The notes: generated by a model from the letters alone, not told the origin. A stretch of DNA of 64,000 nucleotides from Ga0077560 sp046330435 (GCA_046330435.1 JAXLST010000006.1:124001-188000); one strand, 5' to 3'; numbered from the stretch's first letter, positions 1 to 8,166 are shown. Numbers and translations: made by a program.

Positions 1-68
1 CGGGCGAACCGCAGCAGGTGGCGCATGACGGCCCGCAGCCCGGGGCGCGGGGGCTCCGGCGCGCTCAC
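1..68 (-). CDS. Start of an unidentified protein (truncated by window edge)
   Basis: A GTG start at 68 overlaps the TGA stop of the upstream glycosyltransferase gene (GTGA), the coupling used throughout this window. Only about 22 residues are visible, beginning MSAPEPPRPGLRAVMRHLLR. The basic, leucine-rich start would suit the N terminus of a membrane protein such as an ABC exporter subunit, but that is a guess. The gene probably belongs to the same leftward operon as the two genes at 65-2201. Confidence 0.45.
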   Translation of the reverse strand, partial: MSAPEPPRPGLRAVMRHLLRFA

Positions 69-1174
69 GGCACCCGGACGGGCGCGAGGGCGGCGATGTG
101 GCCGGCGGCCACGTCCGCACCGTCCACGCGGATGCCCGCGTCCGCGACCACGCCGGGAGCGAGGCGGCGGGGGCGGTCCAGCAGCCAGGCGACCTCCTCG
201 GGGGCGGCGCCCACGTCGACCATGTCCGCGAGGCCGAGGGACGCCAGGCGGGCGGCCCGGATGGCCTGCTCGCGGCGCGGGGTGCGGCGGGGCACCAGGA
301 TGGGCCGCAGGCCGGCGGCGAGCGCCTCGACGCTCGAGTTGTACCCGGCCATCTGGATCACCGCGCCCGCCCGGGCGACGATCGCCGCGGCGTCCGGCGG
401 GTTCCGCAGCACCCGCACCCGGCCCTCGAGCCCGGGGCCCAGGTCGGGCGCGTCCGTGGCGTACGGGCCGGCGATGATCACCCCGCGCCACCGTGGCCGC
501 ATGCGCAGCAGCTCCAGGCCAAGGCGGTACACCATCTCGCCGTCGCCCCCGCCGCCGGCGGCGACCACCAGGAGGTCATCCTCCACCGGCTGCGGCGGCA
601 CGACGTCGGTGACCCACCCGCAGTACGCGGGCCGCACCGGCAGGCCGTACTCCGCCCGGTGGTCGCACACGGCGGGGTGCCCGTAGACCAGGACGTCGGT
701 GTACACCTCCGCGACGCCGGCCCAGCCGCGCCCGCGGACCTCCGGGATCACCCGGGACGGCTCGTCCAGCACGTCGCGGAGCCCCAGCACCAGGGCCGCG
801 CCCTGGATGCGGGCGGCCAGCAGCCCGCGCCGCAGCTCGCCGCCGACCCCGTAGGGATGGCGGTCCACGACGATGACGTCGGGCTCCCAGGTGCGCACGA
901 TGTCCGAGAACGCCTCGGCGCGGGCGGCGAGCGCCGCCTCCACCGGCATCCCCGGGTTGCGGTAGGCGCCGGTGTCGTCCTTGACCATGGTGGGGACGCG
1001 CACGACGCGCAGGCGGGGGTCCTCCTGCAGCCAGCCCGGCTCGCCGGCGACGCCCGTGACCACGGTGACCTCCGCGGACGGGTCACGCCGCAGGAGCGCG
1101 TGGGCGATGAGCGTGTTGCGGCGCGTGTGGCCGAGCCCGAACCCGTCGTGCGAGGAGAACAGGTACCGCGCCAT
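65..1174 (-). CDS. Predicted glycosyltransferase, MurG/COG4671-like
   Basis: 369 aa, starting MARYLFSSHDGFGLGHTRRN. The N terminus has the SxDGxGxGHxxR motif of GT-B fold glycosyltransferases related to MurG and COG4671, where the acceptor site is formed. The C-terminal half contains GYNSSVEALAAGLRPILVPR, the nucleotide-sugar binding region of this fold. No membrane segment is visible, so it is probably cytoplasmic or peripheral. Donor and acceptor are unknown. The ATG at 1174 lies 8 bases after the stop of the membrane-anchored protein upstream, so the two are probably cotranscribed. The reading frame stays open far upstream, but that extension is antisense-like shadow through the neighbouring low-complexity gene. 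Confidence 0.8.
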   Translation of the reverse strand: MARYLFSSHDGFGLGHTRRNTLIAHALLRRDPSAEVTVVTGVAGEPGWLQEDPRLRVVRVPTMVKDDTGAYRNPGMPVEAALAARAEAFSDIVRTWEPDVIVVDRHPYGVGGELRRGLLAARIQGAALVLGLRDVLDEPSRVIPEVRGRGWAGVAEVYTDVLVYGHPAVCDHRAEYGLPVRPAYCGWVTDVVPPQPVEDDLLVVAAGGGGDGEMVYRLGLELLRMRPRWRGVIIAGPYATDAPDLGPGLEGRVRVLRNPPDAAAIVARAGAVIQMAGYNSSVEALAAGLRPILVPRRTPRREQAIRAARLASLGLADMVDVGAAPEEVAWLLDRPRRLAPGVVADAGIRVDGADVAAGHIAALAPVRVP

Positions 1175-1181
1175 GCGGCGG

Positions 1182-2201
1182 TCAGTCGTCGGCGCCGTGG
1201 CCGCCCGAGCCGGAGCCCGAGCCGCCGGAACCGGAACCGGAGCCGGACGTGCGGGTCCGGCCCGCGGAATCGTCCGTCGTGGTCCCGCCGCTCGCGGTCG
1301 TCGTGGTCCTCGTGCCGCCGCTCCCGGACCCGCTGCTCGTGGACGTCGTGGTCGTCGCGGTCCTCGTGCCGCCGCCGCTCCCGGACCCGCTGCCGCTCGT
1401 CGTGGTGGTCGTGCCGGAGCCGCCGGTCGTGGTGGTCCCGGATCCGGTGGTCGTGGTGCCGGAGCCGCCGCCGGGTCCCGAGGAGGACGTCGTGGTGGTC
1501 GTCGTGGTGCGCGTGCGGGAGTCGTCGGTGGTGGTGCGCGTGCCGTCGTCCGCGCCGTGACCGGACCCGGAGGAGCCAGAACCCGACCCGCGGGAGGCGG
1601 AGTCCTCGATCGCCGGCGCGCCGGCGGAGCCAGAGGACCCGGAGCCGCCGCCCGGGCCGGACGAGCCTGAGCCCGGGCCGCGGGAGGAGGAGGGGCCGGG
1701 CACCGGGGCAGCACCCCCGGCACCCGAGGACGCGGGACCGCCCCGTCCGGCGTCTGCCCCCACGCGGGACCGGGTGGGCGAGGCGGCCCCGGCCGCCGGT
1801 CCCCGCCGTCCACCGGTCCCGGTCACGCGGTCGCCGCGGCGCGGCAGCGCGGCCGCGACGTCCTCGTCGTCCCCTGCGCCCGCGGCACGGACGGCCGGCG
1901 TGGGCACCGCCGCCGACTCGGGCTGCGCCGCGGACCCGGGGATCCAGAGGGACGGTGACACCCCCGCGGCGGGCCGCGGAAGCACCACGCTGTGCACGGT
2001 CCACCCGCCGACGGCGAGGAACCCCACACCGGCCAGCGCCGCGAGGGCGCCGCGCAGGCGCGCCCCGGACCGCCGCCGTGCGGTGCCCGCACCGATGATC
2101 TCCCTGAGGGACATCGCGGGGGATACGGGCGGCCGCTCGGGGGCCTTGGAGAGCTCCACGGTGTCGCGCCGGGGCGGCTGGGCGTCCATCGACCGTGCCA
2201 T
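1182..2201 (-). CDS. Membrane-anchored Ser/Gly/Thr-rich low-complexity protein
   Basis: About 339 aa. Residues about 1-45 are polar and charged and include SLREIIGAGTARRRSG. One membrane segment follows (about 50-72, LAALAGVGFLAVGGWTV). The whole remainder becomes progressively Gly/Ser/Thr-only, with long TTTT and GSGSGG runs ending in HGADD. The topology suggests a cytoplasmic N terminus and a long disordered extracytoplasmic tail, perhaps a wall-spanning stalk or a target for glycosylation by the next gene. The start could instead be the ATG at 2210. The tail is extremely GC-rich, so reading-frame errors are possible. Homology cannot be judged from composition alone. Confidence 0.6.
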   Translation of the reverse strand: MARSMDAQPPRRDTVELSKAPERPPVSPAMSLREIIGAGTARRRSGARLRGALAALAGVGFLAVGGWTVHSVVLPRPAAGVSPSLWIPGSAAQPESAAVPTPAVRAAGAGDDEDVAAALPRRGDRVTGTGGRRGPAAGAASPTRSRVGADAGRGGPASSGAGGAAPVPGPSSSRGPGSGSSGPGGGSGSSGSAGAPAIEDSASRGSGSGSSGSGHGADDGTRTTTDDSRTRTTTTTTTSSSGPGGGSGTTTTGSGTTTTGGSGTTTTTSGSGSGSGGGTRTATTTTSTSSGSGSGGTRTTTTASGGTTTDDSAGRTRTSGSGSGSGGSGSGSGGHGADD

Positions 2202-2325
2202 GACCGGCATGGTTCCAGCGGGACGGGGCGGGTCTCCATTGTCTCTTGGTACTAGGACCGCCCTCCCTCCCCGGGGCCCCGCGGCGCTAGCGTGCGCGCA
2301 CAATCCCCGTCCTGGAGGCGTCCGA

Positions 2326-3114
2326 ATGGCAGGTGCAGCGCAGTTCGAGCACGTCCTGGTGGAGGCCTCCGGGCCCGTCGCGGTGATCACGATGAACCGC
2401 CCGGAGCGCCGCAACGCCCTGTCGGTGCCGCACATGCGGGACCTCATCGCCGCCTTCGAGGCGGTGTCCGCGGACCCGGGGTGCGCGGCGGTCGTGCTCG
2501 CCGGCAACGGGCCGGCGTTCAGCGCGGGACACGACCTGGCCGAGATGCGGGACGCGGACGCCGCGTTCCTGGAGGAGGAGTTCCGGGTGTGCACCCGGCT
2601 GATGACGGTGATCCAGCAGATCCCGCAGCCGGTGATCGCGGCGGTCCGCGGCATCGCGACCGCGGCGGGCTGCCAGCTGGCCGCCACCTGCGACCTGGTG
2701 GTCGCCGCCGAGGACGCCCGGTTCGCGACGCCCGGCGTGCGCATCGGCCTGTTCTGCTCCACCCCGATGGTGGCGCTGAGCCGCGCCGTGGGGCGCAAGA
2801 CGGCGATGGAGATGCTGCTGACCGGGGATCCCATCGACGCCCAGCGGGCCAGGGCCGAGGGGCTGGTGAACCGGGTGGTCCCGGCGGACGAGGTGATGGA
2901 CGCCGCGATGGAGCTCGCCGCGCGCATCGCCGAGGCGAGCCGGCCGGTGGTGGGCATCGGCAAGCGGGCGTTCTACGCCCAGGCCGAGATGCCGGTGGCC
3001 GACGCCTACGCGTACGCGTCCGGGGTGATGGTGGCGAACGCGGGCATGGCGGACGCCCGCGAGGGCATCTGCGCGTTCCTTGAGAAGCGCGCCCCCGAGT
3101 GGCGGCACGCCTGA
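2326..3114 (+). CDS. Enoyl-CoA hydratase/isomerase family protein (ECHDC3-like)
   Basis: 262 aa crotonase-fold protein with the NRPERRNALS opening, the GPAFSAGHDL oxyanion-hole segment and the C-terminal RAEGLVNRVV segment. The usual GGGCELA helix reads AAGCQLAATCDL, with Gln in place of the first catalytic Glu, and the second catalytic Glu region reads IGLFCSTP. Both glutamates of classical enoyl-CoA hydratase are therefore absent, as in ECHDC3-type proteins. Hydration activity is doubtful; CoA-thioester binding is likely. A GGAGG Shine-Dalgarno (SD) sequence lies 8 bases before the ATG, and a TAGCGT -10 at 2288-2293 gives a short leader. Confidence 0.85.
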   Translation: MAGAAQFEHVLVEASGPVAVITMNRPERRNALSVPHMRDLIAAFEAVSADPGCAAVVLAGNGPAFSAGHDLAEMRDADAAFLEEEFRVCTRLMTVIQQIPQPVIAAVRGIATAAGCQLAATCDLVVAAEDARFATPGVRIGLFCSTPMVALSRAVGRKTAMEMLLTGDPIDAQRARAEGLVNRVVPADEVMDAAMELAARIAEASRPVVGIGKRAFYAQAEMPVADAYAYASGVMVANAGMADAREGICAFLEKRAPEWRHA

Positions 3115-3117
3115 GGC

Positions 3118-3582
3118 TCAGCCGGTGCGGAGGGCGGCCGTGCTGCGGCCGCCCAGCTCCATCCCGTCGGTCGCGCAGCCGTGCAGGACCGCCTCCAGCG
3201 GTCCGTCGCCGGTGAACGACGCGCCGCGCAGGTCGCACCCGCCCATGGTGACCCCGCGCAGCGCCGCCCCGCCGAACCGGGCGTCCCGCAGGTCGCAGCC
3301 GTCCAGCACCGCCGCGGTCCACGCGCCGTCCAGGCGGGCGCCGGCCAGCGAGCAGGCCCGCAGGGCCGTGCCCTCGAGGACCGCCCCGTCCAGGTCCGCG
3401 CCGTCCAGGCGGCAGCCGGTGAACCGGGCGCCCGACAGGTCGGCGCCGCGCAGGTCCGCCCCGCGCAGGTCCGCGCCGTCCACCAGCGCGCCGCGCAGCA
3501 GGACGCCGGCCAGGCCGGCGCCGCGCAGGTCGGCGTCCCGGATGACCTCGCCGGAGCGGTCGGGAGCGGGTGTCGTGTCCAT
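3118..3582 (-). CDS. Pentapeptide-repeat protein
   Basis: 154 aa made almost entirely of A(D/N)LXX-type pentapeptides (ADLRG, ADLDG, ARLDG), predicted to form a right-handed quadrilateral beta-helix. Family members include DNA-gyrase-protecting proteins and proteins of unknown role; nothing here identifies a target. The ATG at 3582 is preferred because a TACCAT -10 element ends 8 bases upstream, which fits a leaderless transcript. A GTG at 3615 in the same frame would add 11 residues. The gene is divergent from the formamidase gene and the two share a promoter core. Confidence 0.8.
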   Translation of the reverse strand: MDTTPAPDRSGEVIRDADLRGAGLAGVLLRGALVDGADLRGADLRGADLSGARFTGCRLDGADLDGAVLEGTALRACSLAGARLDGAWTAAVLDGCDLRDARFGGAALRGVTMGGCDLRGASFTGDGPLEAVLHGCATDGMELGGRSTAALRTG

Positions 3583-3590
3583 GGGACCCG

Positions 3591-3600
3591 ATGGTACGTT
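3591..3600. promoter_or_regulatory. Symmetrical divergent promoter core
   Basis: ATGGTACGTT contains TACGTT on the plus strand (3595-3600) and TACCAT on the minus strand, sharing the central TA. The minus element ends 8 bases before the pentapeptide-protein ATG (leaderless). The plus element gives a leader of about 30 bases to the formamidase gene. No experimental start site is known. Confidence 0.5.
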
Positions 3601-3635
3601 CGCGGCACCGGACACTTCACCCCCAAGGAGCTGCC

Positions 3636-4955
3636 ATGGCGACCACCGAACGCACCGCGACGGCCTCGGAGACGGTCTTCGTGGACCGCTTCACCGACGG
3701 GATCATCGGTCCCGGGGCGGAGGTCGTGGGCACCGTGAGGGACGGCGGCCACATCGTCGCCAACACCGCCCCCGGGTGCTGGGGGCCCATGATCACCCCT
3801 GCGATCAAGGGCGGCCACGAGGTCACCCTGCCGGTCGCGGTGGAGGGCGCGGAGCCCGGGGACGCCATCGCGATCCGCATCCGCGACATCACGGTGACCT
3901 CCCTGGCCACCTCGTCGGGGAACGACCGGTTCGTGGAGGGCCGCTTCAACGGCGACCCGTACTGCGCGAAGGTCTGCGCCAACTGCGGCGCCGCCGACGA
4001 GGCGACCGTGGTGGAGGGCATCGGCGAGGACTCGGTGCGGTGCGCGAGCTGCGGGGCCCCGGCGGCGCCCTTCGCGTTCACCAACGGCTACACCATCGCG
4101 TTCGACGACGACCGGCACCTGGGCGTCACGGTGGGCCGGGAGCAGGCGGAGGCCTTCGCGCACGACGCCGCCCGGTACGCGGCGCTGCCCGGCAACTCGG
4201 TGCAGAACCCGATCCTGCTGTTCGCCCCGCACGACCTGGTGGGCGTGGTCGCCCGCCTGCGGCCGTTCATGGGACAGCTGGGGACGATGCCGGCGGTGGA
4301 TCTGCCGGACTCCCACAACGCCGGCGACTTCGGGGCGTTCCTGCTGGGCGCCCCGCACAGCCGGGCCCTCACGCCCGAGCAGCTCGCGCTGCGCACCGAC
4401 GGCCACATGGACATCGACGCCGTGCGCGCCGGCGCCGTCGTGATCTGCCCGGTGAAGATCCCAGGCGGCGGCGTGTACATGGGCGACATGCACGCCCTGC
4501 AGGGCGACGGCGAGATCGCCGGGCACACCTGCGACGTGTCGGGCACCGTGACCCTGCAGGTGCACCTCATCAAGGGCCTGGGCATCGACGGGCCCATCGT
4601 GCTGCCGGTGCCGGAGGACCTGCCGTTCCTCGCCCGCCCGCTCGACGCCGCCGAGGAGGCGCACGCCGCCGCGCTCGCCACCCGGTGGGGCGTCGCCGCG
4701 CCGGAGGACAGCCTGCCGATCTCGGTGGTGGGCACCGGCCCGGACATGAACTCGGCGATCGACAACGGCCTGCAGCGGGCCGCGGACCTGCTGGGCATGA
4801 CCGTGCCGGAGGTCAAGAACCGCGCCACGATCTCGGGCGCGATCGAGATCGGCCGTGCGCCGGGCGTCGTGCAGGTCACGTTCCGGGCGCCCACCGAGGC
4901 CCTGGACCGCGTCGGCATCGGCGGCCTGGTGCGCGAGCAGTACGGCCGGTCCTGA
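3636..4955 (+). CDS. Acetamidase/formamidase family protein
   Basis: 439 aa. Family motifs are present: NTAPGCWGPMITPAIKGGHE near the N terminus, VKIPGGGVYMGDMHALQGDG in the middle and a conserved SAID segment near the C terminus. The family hydrolyses formamide or acetamide to ammonia and the acid in the cytoplasm. Unusual for the core fold is a CANC...CASC pair at about residues 113-145, which looks like a small zinc ribbon. An AAGGAG SD sequence lies 6 bases before the ATG. The gene is followed after 5 bases by a ubiquitin-like carrier protein gene. Substrate is not determined by sequence. Confidence 0.85.
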   Translation: MATTERTATASETVFVDRFTDGIIGPGAEVVGTVRDGGHIVANTAPGCWGPMITPAIKGGHEVTLPVAVEGAEPGDAIAIRIRDITVTSLATSSGNDRFVEGRFNGDPYCAKVCANCGAADEATVVEGIGEDSVRCASCGAPAAPFAFTNGYTIAFDDDRHLGVTVGREQAEAFAHDAARYAALPGNSVQNPILLFAPHDLVGVVARLRPFMGQLGTMPAVDLPDSHNAGDFGAFLLGAPHSRALTPEQLALRTDGHMDIDAVRAGAVVICPVKIPGGGVYMGDMHALQGDGEIAGHTCDVSGTVTLQVHLIKGLGIDGPIVLPVPEDLPFLARPLDAAEEAHAAALATRWGVAAPEDSLPISVVGTGPDMNSAIDNGLQRAADLLGMTVPEVKNRATISGAIEIGRAPGVVQVTFRAPTEALDRVGIGGLVREQYGRS

Positions 4956-4960
4956 CGGCC

Positions 4961-5203
4961 GTGCAGGTCGCGGTCACGGTCCGCCTGAACGGGGCGCTCG
5001 CGGCGCGGCTGGGGCCGCGCCGCGAGATCGCCATGCCGGCCGGCGCGACCGTGGCCGACCTGGTGGCCCGCCTCGCCGCCGAGGCCGGCGTCGTGGGGCC
5101 CGCCGGCCTGGCGGTGGCGGTCGCCGGGGACGTCGTGTCCCCCGACCGGCCGCTGGCGGACGGGGAGGAACTGGCGGTCCTCACCCCCGTCGCCGGCGGC
5201 TGA
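4961..5203 (+). CDS. MoaD/ThiS-family ubiquitin-like sulfur carrier
   Basis: 80 aa starting at GTG 4961, 5 bases after the formamidase stop. The sequence VTVRLNGALAARLG, a central VADLVARL helix and the ending AVLTPVAGG match the beta-grasp MoaD/ThiS fold with its C-terminal Gly-Gly, which is adenylated and thiocarboxylated in the family. It could serve molybdopterin or thiamine synthesis or another sulfur relay. No partner E1 or synthase gene is adjacent, so the pathway is open. Cotranscription with the amidase gene is likely from spacing. Confidence 0.75.
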   Translation: MQVAVTVRLNGALAARLGPRREIAMPAGATVADLVARLAAEAGVVGPAGLAVAVAGDVVSPDRPLADGEELAVLTPVAGG

Positions 5204-5276
5204 CCCCGCGGCCGTCCGTGCCGCGGGCGTGCCCGTGGGCGGACCTCCCTGTCCGCCCGGGCCTCCCCCGGCGCCG

Positions 5277-5960
5277 TTACTCCGACTCGGCGTCGTTCGC
5301 CGCGGCCGGCCGGTCCTCGCCCGGCTTGGTGGCGGCGGGCGGCGGGGTGTCCTCGTCCGCCGGGTCCGTGAGGGAGCTGGTGGACGGGACGATCACGACG
5401 CGCTCGCAGTTCGCGAGGACCGTGTCCTCGGCGCGGGCGTAGGCCACGTCGCGGCCGGGGCCGCAGTCCAGGACGTCGCGCTGGTTGTCCGGGAACCGGG
5501 CGAACAGGACGTCGTTGCCGCGGCCGGCGATCAGGATGTCCTCGCCGGGGCCGGCGTACAGGGTGTCGTAGCCCTGGGCGCCCACCAGGCGGTCGTTGTC
5601 GGAGCCGCCGGACAGGACGTCGCCGCCGAAGCCGCCCATGAGGATGTCGTTGCCCTGCTGGCCCAGCACCACGTCGCGCTGCGGGCCGGCCGACACGACG
5701 TCGTTGTCGGCGCCGGCGAGGATGGTGTCGAAGCCGCGGCCGCCGAAGATCACGTCGTTGCCGGCGTTGCCGAGCATGACGTCCGAGCCGGTCCAGCCGA
5801 ACATCAGGTCGTCACCGGCCTTGGCGCTGATGGTGTCGGCCGCGCGGGTGCCCCGCAGCAGGTCGGAGGCGTCGGTGCCGTCGATCACGGCGGCGGAGGC
5901 GAGCGGCGCCGCGAGGGCGAGGGTGGCCGCGGTGCCGAGGAGGAGGGTGCGGAGCTTCAT
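5277..5960 (-). CDS. Secreted RTX-type calcium-binding repeat protein
   Basis: 227 aa. A clear signal peptide (MKLRTLLLGTAATLALAAPLASA) precedes about eight glycine/aspartate nonapeptide-like repeats (AGDDLMFG, AGNDVIFGG, QGNDILMGG, DNDRLVG, RGNDVLFA) typical of calcium-bound parallel beta-rolls. A CGPGRDV segment with Cys and a second Cys in LANCERV probably form a disulfide-bonded cap. The C-terminal 35 residues are Pro/Ala/Glu-rich and disordered. It is exported by the Sec route rather than type I secretion, judging by the signal peptide. An AAAGGA SD sequence precedes the ATG. Function beyond calcium binding is unknown. Confidence 0.8.
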   Translation of the reverse strand: MKLRTLLLGTAATLALAAPLASAAVIDGTDASDLLRGTRAADTISAKAGDDLMFGWTGSDVMLGNAGNDVIFGGRGFDTILAGADNDVVSAGPQRDVVLGQQGNDILMGGFGGDVLSGGSDNDRLVGAQGYDTLYAGPGEDILIAGRGNDVLFARFPDNQRDVLDCGPGRDVAYARAEDTVLANCERVVIVPSTSSLTDPADEDTPPPAATKPGEDRPAAANDAESE

Positions 5961-6098
5961 CGATGCGTCCTTTGATGTCCGTGGGGTGCGCGGGGGTTCC
6001 GCGTTCGTTGCATCCCCATGCTCCGGCCGGCAGGTGAGGGAATCCGGCATCACCCTGTTCGGAGGTCTCGCACCTTCGTAAGCACCTTCGGACGAGGT

Positions 6099-6217
6099 GT
6101 GATGGCGCGGGCCCGCGGACCGCGAAAAGTGAAGCCCCGGCGCCCCCGGGCCGCGAAAAGTGAAGACGGAGGGCCCGGGGGTGCGGATTTGTGAGGCTCA
6201 GGCCCCGCTTTGTGAGG
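6099..6217. repeat. Helically phased GTGARG motif array
   Basis: The RTX upstream region (5961-6197, no gene) carries GTGATG at 6099, GTGAAG at 6129 and 6160 and GTGAGG at 6191, with another GTGAGG at 6212 just inside the end of the next gene. The 6121-6134 and 6152-6165 copies share a 14-base core, CGCGAAAAGTGAAG. Spacings of 30, 31, 31 and 21 bases are close to whole helical turns. On the RTX coding strand the motif reads CYTCAC. It could be a multi-site operator; no matching regulator is adjacent. Confidence 0.4.
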
Positions 6218-6998
6218 AAATCCTGCGGGGCGGCCGCGGGAAGAAGGCGCTGGTGCGCCGCACGTAGTCCGCGTAGCCGGGCCGCCGCGTCGCGATGTCC
6301 TTCTCCAGGAGCCCCACGCCGGACACCCGCATGAGCAGCACGCTCATGAGCAGGGGCCCGATCACCGTGAGGGCCGGCCAGCCGGCCTCCGCGGCGATGA
6401 GCCACAGGCCCCACCACACGCAGAAGTCCCCGAAGTAGTTCGGGTGCCGGGTGTACCGCCACAGGCCGGTGTCGAGGACCTTCCCGCGGTTCGCCGGGTC
6501 GGCCCGGAACCGCGACAGCTGCAGGTCGCCGACGGTCTCGAAGGCGAGTCCGACGGCCCACAGGGCCGCACCGGCGGCCGCGATCCAGCCCAGGCCCGGG
6601 GAGTCCGGGAGGCCGCCGAACTGCACGGGCAGGCTCACGACGAGCATGAGCACCCCCTGCAGCCCGAACACCGTCACCAGGCTGCGCAGCGGCCATCGGT
6701 CCCCGTGCCGGGCGCGCATCTCGGCGTACCGGAAGTCCTCGGGCTTGCCGAAGTTCCGCCGGGCGAGGTGGGCGAACAGGCGCAGGCCCCACACCGAGGT
6801 GAGCGCGGCGAGCAGCAGGCGCCGTCCGTCGTCCCCGTCGGAGGCCAGGTACGCCACCCATGCGACGACGACGAAGCCGAACCCCCAGAACGGGTCGATG
6901 ATGCCCGAGTCGCGCAGCCGCACGCTCACGGCCCACAGCGCGGCCATGAGCACCGCCACCGCCAGGGCCGACCAGCCGAGCACCGCGAGCGCGTCCAT
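6198..6998 (-). CDS. DUF1295 / steroid 5-alpha-reductase-like membrane protein
   Basis: 266 aa with about six hydrophobic segments. The C-terminal half has GLWRYTRHPNYFGDFCVWWG, the signature of the DUF1295/isoprenylcysteine methyltransferase-like reductase fold, and ends with LEKDIATRRPGYADYVRRTS, also typical. Family members are predicted NADPH-dependent membrane enzymes acting on lipid-like substrates, mostly uncharacterised. The ATG at 6998 is 6 bases after a TACCGT -10 element on the minus strand, consistent with a leaderless message. Confidence 0.8.
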   Translation of the reverse strand: MDALAVLGWSALAVAVLMAALWAVSVRLRDSGIIDPFWGFGFVVVAWVAYLASDGDDGRRLLLAALTSVWGLRLFAHLARRNFGKPEDFRYAEMRARHGDRWPLRSLVTVFGLQGVLMLVVSLPVQFGGLPDSPGLGWIAAAGAALWAVGLAFETVGDLQLSRFRADPANRGKVLDTGLWRYTRHPNYFGDFCVWWGLWLIAAEAGWPALTVIGPLLMSVLLMRVSGVGLLEKDIATRRPGYADYVRRTSAFFPRPPRRISSQSGA

Positions 6999-7004
6999 GG
7001 GGCC

Positions 7005-7010
7005 ACGGTA
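7005..7010 (-). promoter_or_regulatory. Leaderless -10 element (TACCGT)
   Basis: Six bases separate this TANNNT hexamer from the ATG of the DUF1295 gene, so transcription would start at or next to the start codon. Confidence 0.45.
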
Positions 7011-7047
7011 GAGGACGGGCCCGCGCGGCGGACGGGGGACCCGCCGG

Positions 7048-7053
7048 TATCGT
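7048..7053 (+). promoter_or_regulatory. Leaderless -10 element (TATCGT)
   Basis: The hexamer ends 6 bases before the ATG at 7060 and no Shine-Dalgarno sequence is present between them. Confidence 0.45.
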
Positions 7054-7059
7054 CGGCCC

Positions 7060-7479
7060 ATGGCGGATCGCCCCGGCCCCCTCACGCTGTCGGCCATCGA
7101 GGCCGCGGTGCGGGCGGCGTTCTCCCGGGAGCTCTGCTCGCCGGACGACCTGGCGGACTGGACGCCGGGCAACCCGTCGCGCGGCCACTGCGCGGTGACG
7201 GCCCTCACGCTGCACGACCTGCTGGGCGGCGACCTGCTGGTGGCGGAGGTCACCCGCGGCGGCGAGCGCACCGGGTACCACTCCTGGAACCGGATCGGGG
7301 GCGTCGAGGTCGACCTCACGCGCGAGCAGTTCGCGCCGGACGAGGTCGTCGGCGAGCCCGAGGTCGTGCACCGGCCCCCGGGGCTCCCCGGGCCGTACAC
7401 GGACCAGTACCTGGAGATGCGGCGCCGCGTGGGGGCGGCCCTCGGCGTCGAGATCCCCGGGCGCGACGGGGCCGGCTGA
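7060..7479 (+). CDS. YunG-like protein of unknown function
   Basis: 139 aa. The central segment NPSRGHCAVTALTLHDLLGGDL followed by GYHSWNRIGGVEVDLTREQF matches the pattern of the YunG family (Bacillus subtilis YunG), with a conserved Cys and downstream His that could form a cysteine-hydrolase-like pair. No signal peptide or membrane segment is visible. The catalytic idea is inference; the family is uncharacterised as far as I know. Confidence 0.65.
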   Translation: MADRPGPLTLSAIEAAVRAAFSRELCSPDDLADWTPGNPSRGHCAVTALTLHDLLGGDLLVAEVTRGGERTGYHSWNRIGGVEVDLTREQFAPDEVVGEPEVVHRPPGLPGPYTDQYLEMRRRVGAALGVEIPGRDGAG

Positions 7480-7525
7480 CCGCGGCCATGCCCCGCGGCT
7501 GTGCGGACCGGGTGCCGGCGGGGCG

Positions 7526-8128
7526 ATGATGCCGCCCGTGCCCACGCCTCCCCGCACGCTGGTGGTGCGCCACCGGCAGTCCACGTACAACGCCGAGCGG
7601 CGCTGGACCGCGCAGGACGACCCCCCGCTCTCGGACGCCGGGCTGGCGGAGGCCGCGCACCTGGCGGCCCACCTGGGCGGCCTGGGTGTCGCCCGCGTGG
7701 TGTGCAGCGACCTGCTGCGGGCCCGCATGACCGCGGCGGCGGCCGCGCGGGCCCTGGGCCTGCCCGATGCCACCGAGGACCCACGCCTGCGGGAGCACGC
7801 CATCCCGGCCTTCGCGGGCCGCACCCGGGAGGAGATCGAGGCGCGGCATCCGGGGGCGCTGGCCGCCTGGCGCGACCACGGCACCGTCCCCGCGCTGCCG
7901 GGCAGCGAGCCGTGGGCGCACATGGAGGCCCGCGTCCTGGCGGCCCTCGGCGCGCACCGCGGGGAGGGCGTCACGCTGGTGGTCGCCCACGCGGGCGTGC
8001 TGCGGGCGCTGCACACCGCGCTGGCCGGCGAGCCCGCCAAGCTCGGCCGCTGGAAGGGCCTGTGGCTCGCCTGGGACGGCGGCGCGCCGCGCATCGACGG
8101 GGTGCACCGGTTCCCGCGCCCCGGGTGA
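7526..8128 (+). CDS. Histidine phosphatase superfamily protein (phosphoglycerate-mutase-like)
   Basis: 200 aa. The phosphohistidine motif reads VVRHRQSTYN, where most family members have RHG; the His is kept. Other expected elements follow: WTAQDDPPLSDAGLAEA, CSDLLRARMTA, the acid segment LREHAIPAF and the second His in VVAHAGVLRALH. The protein is short, like broad-specificity cobC/GpmB-type phosphatases. Start choice among ATG 7526, ATG 7529 and GTG 7538 is uncertain. It is downstream of the YunG-like gene with 46 bases between. Confidence 0.8.
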   Translation: MMPPVPTPPRTLVVRHRQSTYNAERRWTAQDDPPLSDAGLAEAAHLAAHLGGLGVARVVCSDLLRARMTAAAAARALGLPDATEDPRLREHAIPAFAGRTREEIEARHPGALAAWRDHGTVPALPGSEPWAHMEARVLAALGAHRGEGVTLVVAHAGVLRALHTALAGEPAKLGRWKGLWLAWDGGAPRIDGVHRFPRPG

Positions 8129-8160
8129 CGATCCCCCGTGCCCCGCGGCCCCCGGCCCCC

Positions 8161-8166
8161 TAGGCT
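8161..8166 (+). promoter_or_regulatory. Leaderless -10 element (TAGGCT)
   Basis: The hexamer ends 7 bases before a GTG at 8174, which fixes that codon as the probable start of the methyltransferase gene instead of the in-frame GTG at 8138. Confidence 0.5.

Noticed and set aside
1249..1560. Val/Pro-rich frame on the plus strand
   Set aside because: Reverse complement of the Gly/Ser/Thr-rich tail; composition explained by that gene.
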